From contig NMRA01000367.1 in assembly GCA_002633005.1 (NCBI GenBank), positions 3,305 to 31,428 on the forward strand: DNA of 28,124 nt, written 5' to 3'. Source of the DNA: Phoronis australis. Taxonomy: Eukaryota; Phoronida; Phoronidae. Below, in pieces: positions 1 through 11,177 of this stretch. The notes under the pieces were generated by a model, which was not told the origin of the DNA, searched no databases, and was given only the letters and a program-made list of their open reading frames with translations. The position numbers and the translations under genes are program-made. Numbering within the stretch: position 1 is the stretch's first letter; every line of letters begins with the position of its first letter.

Positions 1-1154
1 ACCATCAAAAATGCAATTTTCACAAAAATGGCAGTCATTTGAATTTATAAGGACTTGCAACATTTCAAGGCATGAGGAGTATTCAGTCACTGTGAATTCG
101 GAAAATGTAATATATTTTCGTGGTTTTACAATTGATACAAGTAGCAAAACAGTTTCATGAAATCAACTTGAAGGGACTTCGTGAAGGTTAAGAATTGCCT
201 CAGCATGCTCTTTTCCCCAAACATGTATTACCTGTTATTTCCACTCATTCAGTTGTACCAAATATTACAACCCCCCATGCCAATCCGCCCTCGGGACCTG
301 AATAAGTAATTTAACAAAATGACTTTAAAAATAGCTGTTCCGTTTCAAAGGCTTTGTTCGTAGTCTCCAATATTGAAAGTAGGCTTTGACAACAGATCTG
401 CACTGGATGGGAAGATCTTGTTGGTTAGCTGCAGTCAAATGCTAAAAACCAATTTTTGCCCATTCAGGGACGGTGCAGAAGCGCTGCATATCTCCTCTGC
501 ACGGTACAAGCCTTCACACCTAAAAACCAAAAGTTACGTGAAAACTGACGTGATAGATTTCCATTTCAACGTGTAATAGATTTCCAGAAGACATATGATA
601 GGGAGTAAACAAATAGTCTAATGCAATGGATATTTATCTCTCACGTACCCTTTGCCATTGGGATTGGATTGTAATCTTAACTAAAAATTAACCTGTATCG
701 AGTTAACAGCATAAATATTCAGCATCGATTGATGTAACTGTCACTGATAAACTTTTAGAAATCATTCCAAACAATAATAATGCTTTGATGTACGAAAAGA
801 TCCCGATTGCTACGTCCAGTATCGTATCACATATCACAACATACAAAGATTAACCAAACTCTGGCTGGCGACTGACTGCCGCGAAGTCGACATCGGCGAG
901 TGCCTCAGTTAACAGGCATCGGTAGAATAATCATGGAATAATCGTTAAAATGATCACAAACCTTACCTTTGTATGAGGTCGTGCTTAATTCCCCTCATAG
1001 AAGCACCCTTTTTACGCAATCTCAGATTCAGTTGGCACGGCTGCAAGCCATTTCACCATGTATTTAAAGGGCTCGCGAAATCGAGGCTGTTAATCTATCA
1101 CCACTAGTACACGCACGCCCTCTAGTTGTTGTAGATTTTCCGAATAGCCCCATT
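1..1154. repeat. Duplicated block E, copy 1
   Basis: The block is homologous to 19443-20587 in the same orientation, with scattered substitutions and small indels. It begins at the first base of the window (ACCATCAAAAATGC), so its left end is not seen. It ends at CCCCATTGT, where it runs directly into block A1; copy 2 instead runs into block C2 at the same bases. No convincing coding exon is visible. The last 55 bases or so resemble, in inverted orientation, the promoter-like stretch at 27459-27515. Confidence 0.9.
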
Positions 1155-1267
1155 GTGTATCCGACCTTACAGTAAACACACTTCCCTTGGTAAGAACAAC
1201 AATGACATCGTATTTGGTAATAATTATCGTATTTCTTCGGAAACAGACGACAATAACAAAATTTTTC

Positions 1268-1555
1268 ATGGAGAATTCAATTTCGGGAGCCAATTTGATA
1301 GAAAAAACACCAGTTTTAATCCACGATAGTTTGGCTTATTTCGGCCTTGGAGTCATCGCTAATGCAGTAATTGCCCTGCTTCACACAAAAGGAGCAAAAC
1401 CAAAGTTTCTGATGCCGGCGGGTGCTGTCTACCACCTTAGTTACGAATCACAATTTCTTAAAGACATTGTGGTGGACGGAAATAAAAGCACGCATTTATT
1501 TGCCGGCAGGTTGACAAGATTTTTCCAAAGCAACAGCAAAATATGGGATGCCTAG
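1268..1555 (+). other. Possible coding exon, weak PRMT7/PRMT9-like resemblance
   Basis: The open frame encodes TPVLIHDSLAYFGLGVIAN, then a segment ending FLMPAGAVYHLSYES, and stops with TAG at 1553-1555. The pattern 'L...D...FG.GVI..A...L...K...PAGAVY....ES' weakly recalls the post-motif region of PRMT7/PRMT9-type arginine methyltransferases (E-x-x-D-x-G-L-x-G-E-G-V, then I-P-A-x-A-x-V-Y). However, the acidic residues needed for the double-E loop are absent and no other methyltransferase motif was found nearby. The start used is the first ATG; the true boundary may be a splice acceptor. It could be a degenerate exon or a chance frame. Confidence 0.3.
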
Positions 1556-2604
1556 CTGGGGATATAGAAAATATTTTGCACTCTGAAGGGACATGATCAT
1601 TTTGTTCAAACCTGGTCTACGTCGATAGTTTAAATGGGCAATAGTCCAAAAAACCTGACTGTCGGCCTTTCGGACTATAAAAACATGCACTTTCTCTTTC
1701 AATTATCTTTTAAGATAAAATGTGAACTAAAATTGCTATTTGGTGAATGGTCATTAGTTCGAAGTACATATAAATAAAGACAAAGATTGGACATTCTACT
1801 ATTAATGAACGTGAAGTCACGTGTCTCATGAGGCGCCACTTTTTGTGTTGCAGTTTGCAGATAAGGGAGTTTGGTATGTTAATCCTTTTGATGCATTGCA
1901 TTAAATGCTCATATTAAATATCGCTGACTTCGACGTTGGCGGTTTTTGTTCCATGCAATCCACTTTCATTGAAACCGTGTTCAAATCACTCTGTCAAATC
2001 ATTGCGCTTTTCTAAGAATATTGGAGCCCATTCCACATAAAATCATTGCGTGTTTTGTATGTCCGTTACCAGCTATTCTAATGACCCGGTGACCGCAGCC
2101 GACTAGACGCTAGTTCTCGAAAAACGTCTGCCTCCAGAGTTCAACTTAACGCATTTTTTTAACTTACACGTCATCGTGGAACGATCCCCAGTTCTTTGAC
2201 AAGGAATGTTTTCAACAAGTCAGAGACAATATTGCGATCTGAATTAAGTTCTTCGTAGCAAACTACAGATGGGTATAGTTATATTTACAAATAATACAGC
2301 GCTTGCCAATAGTTCAGGAATAATCAAATTTGGTGCACGCCTAAACAAGATTTTAAATCTCAGCCTCCTCGTTTCCAAAGAGTAGGCCTACCCTGCATCC
2401 ACAGCTTTCAAGATGTTCCTCACAATATCGTTAAAGCTGAACATAGGAGTCCCTTTAAAATCCTTTTGGAACAGCACTCGCCGTTCGCTATGGAAAGCTC
2501 GATGACAACATTGAATCATAACTGAGATGATTTTAAAATCTTTGATTACCATGATCCATTAGCACTTTGCTAAGCATGTATTGTGTCCTCAATAAATAAA
2601 TTTT

Positions 2605-2730
2605 AAAATATTAGTAATAATAATAACGATAACGAAAACGAAAACGAGTAATACTAGTGATAGTAGTAATAGTATTAATAGTAGTAACAGTAGTGATAGT
2701 AATATTATGCTAATAAAAATGATAATAGGT
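2605..2730. repeat. AT-rich short repeat run (TAATAG / AACGAAAACGA type)
   Basis: Imperfect trinucleotide-like repeats: AATAATAATAACG, AACGAAAACGAAAACGAG, then many TAGTAG, TAATAG and AGTGATAG units. The same run recurs at about 6315-6432 in block A2 with small unit differences. Confidence 0.8.
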
Positions 2731-2749
2731 AGCCAAATCATGCCGTGTC

Positions 2750-2908
2750 CAGGGGCAGATCCAGGATTCTGAGTTAGGGGGGGCGGGCAGAATATTAGCC
2801 AGGATTACGCTCGTCTGACGTTCGCACCCCTAACTGCCAAATGGAATCTGGGATAATTTTAGGGGGGACCATGGCCCCCTGCCCCCCCCCCCCCTAAATC
2901 CTACACTG
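2750..2908. mobile_element. Small non-autonomous hAT-like element (copy 1, eroded)
   Basis: The left end reads CAGGGGCAGATCCAGGATTC and the right end is CCCCTAAATCCTACACTG. These form an imperfect terminal inverted repeat of the CAGTGG(C/A)GGATC type seen in many hAT MITEs. A G-run near the left end and a C-run near the right end are also complementary. GTGTC lies directly outside both ends. The C-run is expanded in this copy. Confidence 0.5.
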
Positions 2909-3832
2909 GTGTCAGCCCGTGTCATTCCTATAGAAGAAGTATACGAAAAGTGCAGCCCAAAAGGGTGTTTATTCACAGAAAAAGTACTCTCCAAAATGGT
3001 GCCATTTTCGACAAAACTGAGTTGAGAAGCTAGCGATCTGACTTGAAGGAGAATACCACCCAAAAACCTAGTTTGTATCAATTTAGATCGAGTAGTTCCA
3101 CTCGATAACAGCAAGCACAGCTCTTTTACCTGACACCTGACGGCAGACGAGGGTGTTGAAATTAACCGATGACGTCAGAGGTTCGAATGCAGTCTGTTCA
3201 GCAGTTCACAACGCGCTTACTGGTGTCAGCTTATCACTTATATTCATCGTTTTACACCAATAAATCATAAAATTCGATGTAAAGCCCTTAAAAATACATC
3301 GAGTTATTGAATAAACTTGTTATCTTATTTCGCTGTTACGGAGTTTTAGTAGGTATTTGAACGTACCGCAGCCTACAAAATTCGGTAGGACAAGGTCGGT
3401 CGCGGGAGTTTGGGGTCTGCTCGCTGATAAATTCATATTATTCGTCCGTGAAATATAGACAGGAGAACATAGCTGTGTTGTAATTTTAGACTTGGGATTT
3501 TTTTCAGTTCTAAACACACAAAACGCTTGCTATCCCGACTAGTCGTTCGGAACAAGATCAGGCCCATCGCGGCCGGATTGAAGACATCACGGACATAAAC
3601 CAGCCGAAGTTGGAAACTAAACTTCCAGTCACGAAAAGACTATACTAGTGAGCCAAAGAAAAATGTGCACGTGATTATTTTGGTGAATTAGCCGCGAAAC
3701 TGCAAATCTACTTGTAGCGTACAGTCACACGCACATTAGATGTCTCTCTTGTTGTTGTTGTTAACCCAGCGGTTTACACGCGTGTAATAATAATACCGTA
3801 ACATTGGCTCATAAAACTTTATTTATGATAGG

Positions 3833-3922
3833 ATACGAGTAATAATACGATTTTCAATACGGTGAACGATTTACGATTCACGATACGATACGATTTTCAA
3901 TACGATACGATAAGATACGGTT
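3833..3922. repeat. ACGAT-rich satellite-like stretch
   Basis: Repeated AATACGAT, GATACGAT and TTTTCAATACG units with imperfect spacing; ATACGATTTTCAATACG occurs twice. Confidence 0.7.
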
Positions 3923-4197
3923 AAACCTGAAACAATTAATAAAGATAATACAATATCTAATACAAATTGAAGTAGCAAATACACCATACTAAAATACAGA
4001 AAATTGCATATCTAATAATATTATATCAACTCACAATTTGGCAAACNCAGATTTATTAAAGAATTATAGAACGCGAAAGTTTGTCAAAATATCTTTTAAA
4101 AATTCCTGGCGCTGGCGAAAGTACCATCTCGAAATGTCTTGTACAGTGTAATTCACTTTCAACTGTGACGAAATTTCCAGGAAAAAATCATAGAGGC

Positions 4198-4405
4198 GCA
4201 ACGTCTATGTCTTGTCATACCAAACGTCTATGTCTTGCCATACCAATTGAGGAGACGTAAAATGTAACAATTTTTTGTTGCATTTTATGTCAATGTTACA
4301 TTTTACAATGCTAGGCCTCTCCTAACTTGCTACATTTTATGAAATTGTTACAATTTACGTCGAATGCACAAGCGAGAAATGTACCATGATTGTTACATTT
4401 TACGA
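4198..4405. repeat. Tandem 23-mer followed by iterated TTACATTTTA motifs
   Basis: ACGTCTATGTCTTG(T/C)CATACC occurs twice in tandem. It is followed by ATGTAACAA, TGTTACATTTTAC, CTACATTTTATG, TGTTACAATTTACG and TGTTACATTTTACG, on both strands. The iteration is clear; its meaning is unknown. Confidence 0.65.
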
Positions 4406-4820
4406 AAGCGTCGTCATATTTCATGAGTTTGCATGGTATTTGTCACACGCAGGAAAACATTTGACACACTTAACGCCTTCTTTCTCGGATTGTGTGAATT
4501 AAATTCTATCAAATGTGCCAGGTTGACTTTATAGATGTGTCCCTATGTACTTTCCATGGTTTTTTAACATCAGTAGTTTTATGATTTTGTCAAAAATGTA
4601 CAGCGTACAGTTTCAAATCCACACGAAAGGAGTTTCCAGGGTCAGGTAACAAGTTTTTTATCGATAAAGCTTGTTGCAATCTTTTGTTGGCGCTCATAAA
4701 CCAATTGTGCATCCGACATTACAGTAAACACACTTCCCTTGGTAAGAACAACAATGACGTCGTATTTGGCTAATATTTACATGTATCGTACTTCTTTGGA
4801 AACAAACGACAATAACAAAA

Positions 4821-5009
4821 TTGTTCATAGAGAATTCAATTTTGGAAGCCAATTTGGTAGAAAAAACACCAGTTTTAATCCACGATAGTTTGGCTTATTT
4901 CGGCCTTGGAGTCATCGCTAATGCAGTAATTGCCCTGCTTCGCACAAAAGGAGCAAAACCAAAGTTTCTGATGCCGGCGGGTGCTGTCTACCACCTTAGT
5001 TACGAATGA
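4821..5009 (+). pseudogene. Second copy of the possible exon, broken by TGA
   Basis: This is the same frame as 1268-1555, with a nonsense change (TCA to TGA at 5007-5009) just after HLSYE. Beyond it the frame continues with recognisable similarity to copy 1 (QFLKDIVVEGNKSTYLFAG) until the 141-bp extra segment. If copy 1 is a real exon, this copy is inactivated; if neither is real, the stop is meaningless. Confidence 0.35.
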
Positions 5010-6314
5010 CAATTTCTTAAAGACATTGTGGTGGAAGGAAATAAAAGCACGTATTTATTTGCCGGCAGGTTGGCAAGATTTTGTCAAAGCAACAGCAAAA
5101 TATCGCTTTTAAGAATGGCGTGCCATTAGCTTAAAAAAGTGGCGGAATAGTAACGAAATAAATATCATTTTTCCTATGGTGTCAAGCTTGTTTGAAATAG
5201 TGGTAGTAACAACATGTCAAACCGTGACGTGTACACATAAAAATGGGATGCCTAGCTGGGGAAATAGAAAAAATTTTGCACTCTGAAGGGACATGATTAT
5301 TTTGAACAAACCTGGTCAAGGTCGATAGTTTAAAGGGGCAATAGTTCAAAAAAGCTGACTGTCGGCCTTTCGGACTATAAAAACATGCACTTTCTCTTTC
5401 CACTATCGTTTAAGATAAAATGTGAATTAAAATTGCTATTTGGTCAATGGTCATTAGTTCGAAGTACATATAAATAAAGACAAAGATTGGACATTCTATT
5501 ATTAATGGATGTGAAGTCACGTGTCACATGAGGCGCCACTTTTTGTGTTGCAGTTCGCAGATTAGGGAGTTTGGTATGTTAATCCTTTTGATGCATTGCA
5601 TTAAATGCTCATATTAAACATCGCTGACTTCGACGTTGGCGGTTTTTGTTCCATGCAATCCACTTTCATTGAAACCTTGTTCAAATCACTCGGTCAAATC
5701 ATTGTGCTTTTCTAAGAATATTGGGGCCCATTCCACATAAAATCATTGCGTGTATTTTATGTCCGTTACCAGCTATTCTAATGACCCGGTGACCGCAGCC
5801 AACTAGTCGTTAGTTCTCGAAAAACGTCTGCCTCCAGAGTTCAACTTAACGCTGTTTTTAACTTACACGTCATTGTGGAACGATCCCCAGTTCTTTGACA
5901 AGGAATGTTTTCAACAAGTCAGAGACAATATTGCGATCTGAATTAAGTACTTCGTGGCAAACTACAGATGGGTATAGTTATATTTACAAATAATACAGCG
6001 CTTGCCAGTAGTTCAGAAATAATCAAACTTTGAATTTGGTGCACGCCTAAACAAGATTTTAAATCTCAGCCTCCTCGTTTCCAAAAAGTAGGCCTACCCT
6101 GCATCCACAGCTTTCAAGATGTTCCTCACAATATCGTTAAAGCTGAACATAGGAGTCCCTTTTAAATCCTTTTGGAAGAGCACTCGCCGTTCACTATGGA
6201 AAGCTCGATGACAACATTGAATCATAAATGAGATGATTTTAAAATCTTTGATGACCATGATGCATTAGCACTTTGCTGAGCATGTATTGTGTCCTCAATA
6301 AGTAAATTTAAAAA

Positions 6315-6432
6315 TATTGGTATTAATAATAACGATAACGAAAACGAAAACGAGTAACACTAGTGATAGTAGTAATAGTATTAATAGTATTAACAGTAGT
6401 GATAGTAATATAATACTAATAAAAATGATAAT
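6315..6432. repeat. AT-rich short repeat run, copy in A2
   Basis: Counterpart of the run at 2605-2730, with the same unit order and a few base changes. Confidence 0.8.
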
Positions 6433-6455
6433 AGGTAGCCAAATCATGCCGTGTC

Positions 6456-6603
6456 CAGTGGCAGATCCAGGATTCTGAGTTAGGGGGGCCAGGGCAGAAT
6501 ATTAGCCAGGATTACGCTCGTCTGACGTTCGCACCCCTAACTGCCAAATGGAATCTGGGATAATTTTAGGGGGGACCCTGGCCCCCCTCTAAATCCTCCA
6601 CTG
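6456..6603. mobile_element. Small non-autonomous hAT-like element (copy 2)
   Basis: This is the better-preserved copy: it starts CAGTGGCAGATCCAGG and ends AAATCCTCCACTG, with GGGGGGCC and GGCCCCCC inside the termini. GTGTC flanks both sides (6451-6455 and 6604-6608), which could be a partial target-site duplication; hAT elements usually make 8 bp, so assignment to hAT rests on the terminus sequence. It has no coding capacity. It was present before block A was duplicated, because both copies carry it at the same place. Confidence 0.55.
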
Positions 6604-8636
6604 GTGTCAGCCCGTGTCATACCTATAGAAGAAGTATACGAAAAGTGCAGCCCAAAAGGGCGTTTATTCACAGAAAAAATACTCTCCAAAATGGTGCCAT
6701 TTTCGACAAAAATGAGTTGAGAAGCTAGCGATCTAACTTGAAGGAGAATACCACCCAAAAACCTAGTTTGTATCAATTTAGATCGAGTAGTTCCACTCGA
6801 TAACAGCAAGCACAGCTCTTTTACCTGACACCTGACGGCAGACGAGGGTGTTGAAATTAACCAATGACGTCAGAGGTTCGAATGCAGTCTGTTCAGCAGT
6901 TAACAACACGCTTACTGGTGTCAGCTTATCACTTAAATTCATCGTTTTACACCAATAAATCATAAATACATCGAGTTATTGAATAAACTTGTTATTTTAT
7001 TTCGCTGTTACGGAGTTTTAGTAGGTATTTGAACGTGCCACAGCCTACAAAATTCGGTAGGACAAGGTCGGTCGCGGGAGTTTGGGGTCTGCTCGCTGAT
7101 AAATTCATGTTATTCGTCCGTGAAATATAGACAGGAGAACATGGCTGTCTCGTAATTTTAGACTTGGGATTTTTTTCAGTTCTAAACACACAAAACGCTT
7201 GCTATCCCGACTAGTCGCTCGGAACCCGATCAGGCCCATCGCGGCCGGATTGAAGACATCACGGACATAAACCAGCCGATGTTGGAAACTAAACTTCCAG
7301 TCACGAAAAGACTATACTAGTGAGCCAAAGAAAAATGTGCACGTGATTATTTTGGTGAATTAGCCGCGAAACTGCAAATCTACTTACTACCTCGTCAGGG
7401 GCCGCGAAGTCATGTTACCCTTTCACAGAACCGTCAGGGCAAAAGTTGAACAGTAACAATGATTCGAATAATGTATATGAACATCTAAATAAAGATTCCC
7501 CTAACATCTGACTATAGGATATAAAATCGAGTTATCGTTTCACAGCAGCTTTCTGTCATCAAACACTGAATTAGCATGCGCTCTTACGGCCTCGGTACCC
7601 AGTCATTTAGTTTATTGCATCTAAAGCCGGTAACGCAGTCAGTTGCTGGCTTCTCAAAACATTTACACTCATGAACACTCCAAGGCATTACAAATCGTAT
7701 CTAATGAGAAAGAATTTGTTTCAGTTTTATTTAAGTATTGGTTAGAGTGAAAATAATTCATTTTTAAACAGAACGCACAATAATAAACGTCAACGTGGCA
7801 ACTCGCAATTCCGACTTAGACGAGCGCTCATCCGATGAAGACTTCACTGGGCAATCATAGGTTTCACAGGCTACATGTATCAGTTCGAACGGGAATACAC
7901 TGATCAAGAATAATAGAGAGGATCTGTGAACGTGTACAGACAATGGAATTTGTGGATAGTTCCAAAAACCGTTTGAATGACGACACATTAGTTGCAATGC
8001 TGTCATTTACCTAAGTGCACGATAATGGAAATGACTAACGCTTGCGTTTGCTGTCACGAAATTCCACAACTGAAACGCCTTCTTGGAGAAGCGCAGATGT
8101 GTCTCATGAACCATCCTGATTTTTCACTGGTTCTAAACAGAGGTGTGCTTACGATGTTTCTTTAGGGCTGAGAAAAAGAACTGGTGGAAACATCTTAGAA
8201 TCAGAGGACCAAACAGAAGTCTCACGAACGAGTCCGAGATCAAACAGGTTATATAAAACGTTATTTTCTCACGCCTTGAATAATTGTAATTGTCTATGTG
8301 CAGGCCACTGATAGACACGGAGAAGTTTCATTGCGTATATTTCATTCTTCACTACTGCAAGCCACTTCCAAAGCATTATGGGCTTTCGAGGAAATCGAAA
8401 AAATTATATACCCGCTTTCCTCGCAGCATCACAGTTCGCACAAGCGGGAACGATACATCAGACTCTGCAGAAGAACCACTGACGTCGCTGTGTCGTTTCT
8501 CACCTTCCTCACAGTTCAACGCGACAGCTCTCGGGAAATTAAGATCGACCGTATACGAGGTGATGTGGATATAGAGCGATTAAGATGGTAAAAAGATAAT
8601 GAATTAAATCGGGTTTAATTCTCTTTTAAGGCTTCG

Positions 8637-8713
8637 GCAGTGTGCCCCACTGGGACTCAAACCCATTACTTTGAGTAAAGGAAGCGAACACTTATCCTAC
8701 TAGGACACACTGC
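8637..8713 (-). repeat. tRNA-like SINE head or tRNA pseudogene (copy in B1)
   Basis: The 77-nt minus-strand segment has a perfect 7-bp acceptor-like stem (GCAGTGT with ACACTGC). An A-box-like TCCTAGTAGGATAAG and a B-box-like GGTTTGAGTCCC inside a TGGG/CCCA T-arm stem are also present. A TTTTT run follows about 45 bases downstream (near 8590), as in a Pol III terminator. The anticodon stem does not pair well, so it is not a working tRNA; a tRNA-derived SINE remnant fits best. Confidence 0.5.
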
Positions 8714-8745
8714 TCCCTCCCACCCAAAACTCCCACAAAACTTAC

Positions 8746-8896
8746 GGTAGAGTTCAGTAGCTGCATCATGACTAGAAAAATCTAGCCAAAATCACATGTT
8801 CTCATTTAAAATTTGCGACCATATCTAAAGTAATCTCGCGAAGTCTTGCTTTTAGCGGGGTCCCTAGCATAGATCCTAGCGTTACTGAACTCTACC
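8746..8896. repeat. Short inverted-repeat element (copy in B1)
   Basis: GGTAGAGTTCAGTA at the left is exactly reversed as TACTGAACTCTACC at the right, about 150 bp apart, with a further CTAGAAAAATCTAG near-palindrome inside. This is compatible with a tiny MITE. No target-site duplication is evident. Confidence 0.5.
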
Positions 8897-8945
8897 TTGT
8901 TTGAACGCTCTCTACAGTACAAGGTTCAGTGGTGACACAAACCTT

Positions 8946-9284
8946 TTAGTGATTTGCTTTTTCAAAGAAATTTTCCACTAGAATGAGTGTGGCAATCATA
9001 AAACCATGCAAATGGTAACGACACGACCTGGCACCATTAGTTTTATCTGTTGTGGGTCCAGGACTATCTTGAATAAACTTGCTGACGATGGTCAAAGAAC
9101 CATTATTCGGCGCAGGTGTAAGTCCGACCAGTTTACACATCAGGGAGTAGATGTCAACGATGTCAAAAGGTTCAGAAACAAATCTCTTTTTAAAGTTTGG
9201 CCCCCTGGCGAGGAAAAAAGCCTTCATAGTCATCAGCTCATTATCGTAGCCGTGTCCACCGACATATGACCGTGGCGCACTGGT
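8946..9284 (-). CDS. ENPP4/5-like: Second copy of the ENPP terminal exon (in repeat B1)
   Basis: This is a copy of the exon at 11178-11516 at a constant offset of 2232 bases, with the same acceptor, reading frame and stop; I saw no base differences. No partner copies of exons 2 to 4 lie next to it. It is therefore an orphan last exon downstream of the real one, an alternative terminal exon, or an assembly artefact. The surrounding block of about 911 bp (8859-9769) also appears identical to 11091-12001 and ends at a single N at 9770, which favours an artefact or a very recent event. Confidence 0.75.
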   Translation of the reverse strand, partial: TSAPRSYVGGHGYDNELMTMKAFFLARGPNFKKRFVSEPFDIVDIYSLMCKLVGLTPAPNNGSLTIVSKFIQDSPGPTTDKTNGARSCRYHLHGFMIATLILVENFFEKANH

Positions 9285-10868
9285 CTGTAACAAAAACATG
9301 AAAGCATTTATACAGCTAAGCTGTTCTGACGCCTGGAACAGTTTCAAATAGCTGCTAACAGTTGTACATAATTAGCTAGATTAGTACAGAAAAGATAATT
9401 TGTTTTGGTTTGTATCCCGACTCATTTTGAGACATGCCTTCACTAGCTAAGACAATGATGCGATGTTTTTTTTCTTTGGGCCGCCCGCCGGTCATTTCTG
9501 TCGCCCTTCACCGTCAGTTCAGCAACGGTGCCACCAGGGAGCAACTAAAGAAACACACATACCAAAACCAAGTACGCTTTTTTAGTTTTTATGTTAACAT
9601 AATTTTGAATATCTGTGTGAACACAAAAATGTCGCACTTTCATTTCTCAAAATATGGTTTGGACTTTTGGAGAAGCTTCCGCGAATTTCTGGTTGTTGGT
9701 CACATATTAAGCATAACTCTTGTTGCTGCGTGCAATACCTGTAAGCAGTCGGTAAGCGTGGTATAGCAANCAAACACTGAATTAGCATGCGCTCTTACGG
9801 CCTCGGTGCCCGGTCATTTAGTTTATTGCATCTAAAGCCGGTAACGCAGTCAGTTGCTGGCTTCTCAAAACATTTACACTCATGAACACTCCAAGGCATT
9901 ACAAATCGTATCTAATGAGAAAGAATTTGTTTCAGTTTTATATAAGTATTGGTTAGAGTGAAAATAATTCATTTTTAACCAGAACGCAGAATACTAAATG
10001 TCAACGTGGCAACTCGCAATCCGACTTAGACGAGCGCTCATCCGATGAAGACTTCACTGGGCGATCATAGGTTTCACAGGCTACATGTATCAGTTCGAAC
10101 GGGAATACACTGATCAAGAAATAATAGAGAGGATCTGTGAACTTGCACAGACAACGGAACATGTGGATAGTTCCAAAAACCTTTTGAATGATGACACATT
10201 AATTTTCATGGTGTCATTTACCTAACTGCACGATAAGGGAAACGACTGACGCTTGCGTTTGCTGTCACGAAATTCCGCAAATGAAACGCCTTCTTGGAGA
10301 AGCGCAGATGTGTCTCATGAACCATCCTGATTTTGCACTGGTTCTAAACAGAGGTGTGCTTACGACGATTCTTTAGGGCTGAGAGAAAGAACTGGTGGAA
10401 ACATCCTAGACTCAGAGGACCAAACAGGAGTCTCACGAACGAGTCCGTGATCAAACAGGTTATATAAAACGTTATTTTCTCACGCCTTGAATAATTGTAA
10501 TTGTTTATGTGCAGGCCACTGATAGACACAGAGAAGTTTCATGATCTCATACTTGGTATTAGTTGCGTACATTTCATTCTTAACTACTGCAAGCCACTTC
10601 CGAAGCATTATAGGCTCTCGAAGAAATCGACAAAATGATATACCTGCTTTCCTCGTAGAATCACAGTTCGCACAAGCGGGAACGATACATCACACTCTGC
10701 AGAAGAACTGCTGACGTCGCTGCGTCGTTTCTCATCTTCCTCACAGTTTAACGCGACACTTCTCGGGGAATTAAGATCGACCGTATACGAGGTGATGTGG
10801 ATATAGAGCGATTAAGATGGTAAAAAGATAATGAATTAAATCGGGTTTAATTCTCCTTTAAGGCTTCG

Positions 10869-10945
10869 GCAGTGTGCCCCACTGGGACTCAAACCAACTA
10901 CCTTGAGTAAAGGAAGCGAACACTTATCCTACTAGGACACACTGC
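10869..10945 (-). repeat. tRNA-like SINE head or tRNA pseudogene (copy in B2)
   Basis: Counterpart of 8637-8713 with the same 7-bp terminal stem, B-box and downstream TTTTT. Changes are confined to the anticodon-arm and variable region. Confidence 0.5.
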
Positions 10946-10977
10946 TCCCTCCCACCCAAAACTTCCACAAAACTTAC

Positions 10978-11128
10978 GGTAGAGTTCAGTAGCTGCATCG
11001 TGTCTAGAAAAATCTAGCCAAAATCACGTGTTCTCATTTAAAATTTGCGACCATATCTAAAGTAATCTCGCGAAGTGTTGCTTTTAGCGAGGTCCCTAGC
11101 ATAGATCCTAGCGTTACTGAACTCTACC
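10978..11128. repeat. Short inverted-repeat element (copy in B2)
   Basis: The same 14-bp arms as at 8746-8896, with intact pairing; the interior differs at a few positions. Confidence 0.5.
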
Positions 11129-11177
11129 TTGTTTGAACGCTCTCTACAGTACAAGGTTCAGTGGTGACACAAACCTT

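Larger units (their letters stand above)
1152..3713. repeat. Duplicated block A, copy 1
   Basis: The block is homologous to 4704-7385 in the same orientation, mostly with single-base differences. Copy 2 has a 141-bp extra segment (5104-5244), and copy 1 has about 20 extra bases around 3268-3290. Contents in order: a possible exon (1268-1555), a region without recognisable genes (1560-2600), a run of short AT-rich repeats (2605-2730), a small hAT-like element (2750-2908), and further non-coding sequence to 3713. Open frames on the minus strand across 2830-3114 overlap the element and are not gene-like. Confidence 0.9.
3714..4703. other. Spacer with satellite-like and iterated motifs, no gene seen
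   Basis: About 1 kb between the two A blocks. It holds a GTTGTTGTTGTT run (near 3750), an ACGAT-rich satellite-like stretch (about 3833-3922), a single N at 4047, a tandem 23-bp unit (about 4198-4244) and a cluster of TTACATTTTAYG-type motifs (about 4257-4405). No open frame with recognisable protein similarity was seen. Confidence 0.7.
4704..7385. repeat. Duplicated block A, copy 2
   Basis: This second copy of 1152-3713 starts at the shared ATTGTG and ends at CTACTT. The possible exon near its start carries a TGA where copy 1 has TCA. The short repeat run is at about 6315-6432 and the hAT-like element, better preserved here, at 6456-6603. The flanks differ from those of copy 1 on both sides, so the duplicated unit is fully delimited. 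Confidence 0.9.
7560..9769. repeat. Tandem duplicated block B, copy 1
   Basis: The block starts CAAACACTGAATTAGCATGC and is repeated immediately after the N at 9770. The left 1.3 kb differs from copy 2 by many substitutions and indels (including about 20 bases extra in copy 2 near 10543). From 8859 to 9769 I saw no difference. It contains the tRNA-like element (8637-8713), an inverted repeat (8746-8896) and the duplicated ENPP last exon. Open frames in 8133-8591 and 9434-9766 are not recognisable. Confidence 0.92.

Noticed and set aside
2830-3114. 94-codon minus-strand open frame, repeated at 6537-6809
   Set aside because: It spans the hAT-like element's C-run and differs in frame-neutral ways between copies; best seen as a chance frame in a repeat.
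9006-9269. 87-codon plus-strand frame and its copy at 11238-11501
   Set aside because: Antisense shadow of the ENPP terminal exon.
9434-9766. 110-codon plus-strand open frame, repeated at 11666-11998
   Set aside because: Identical only because the whole block is identical; no recognisable similarity, and it lies just upstream of the ENPP last exon on the other strand.
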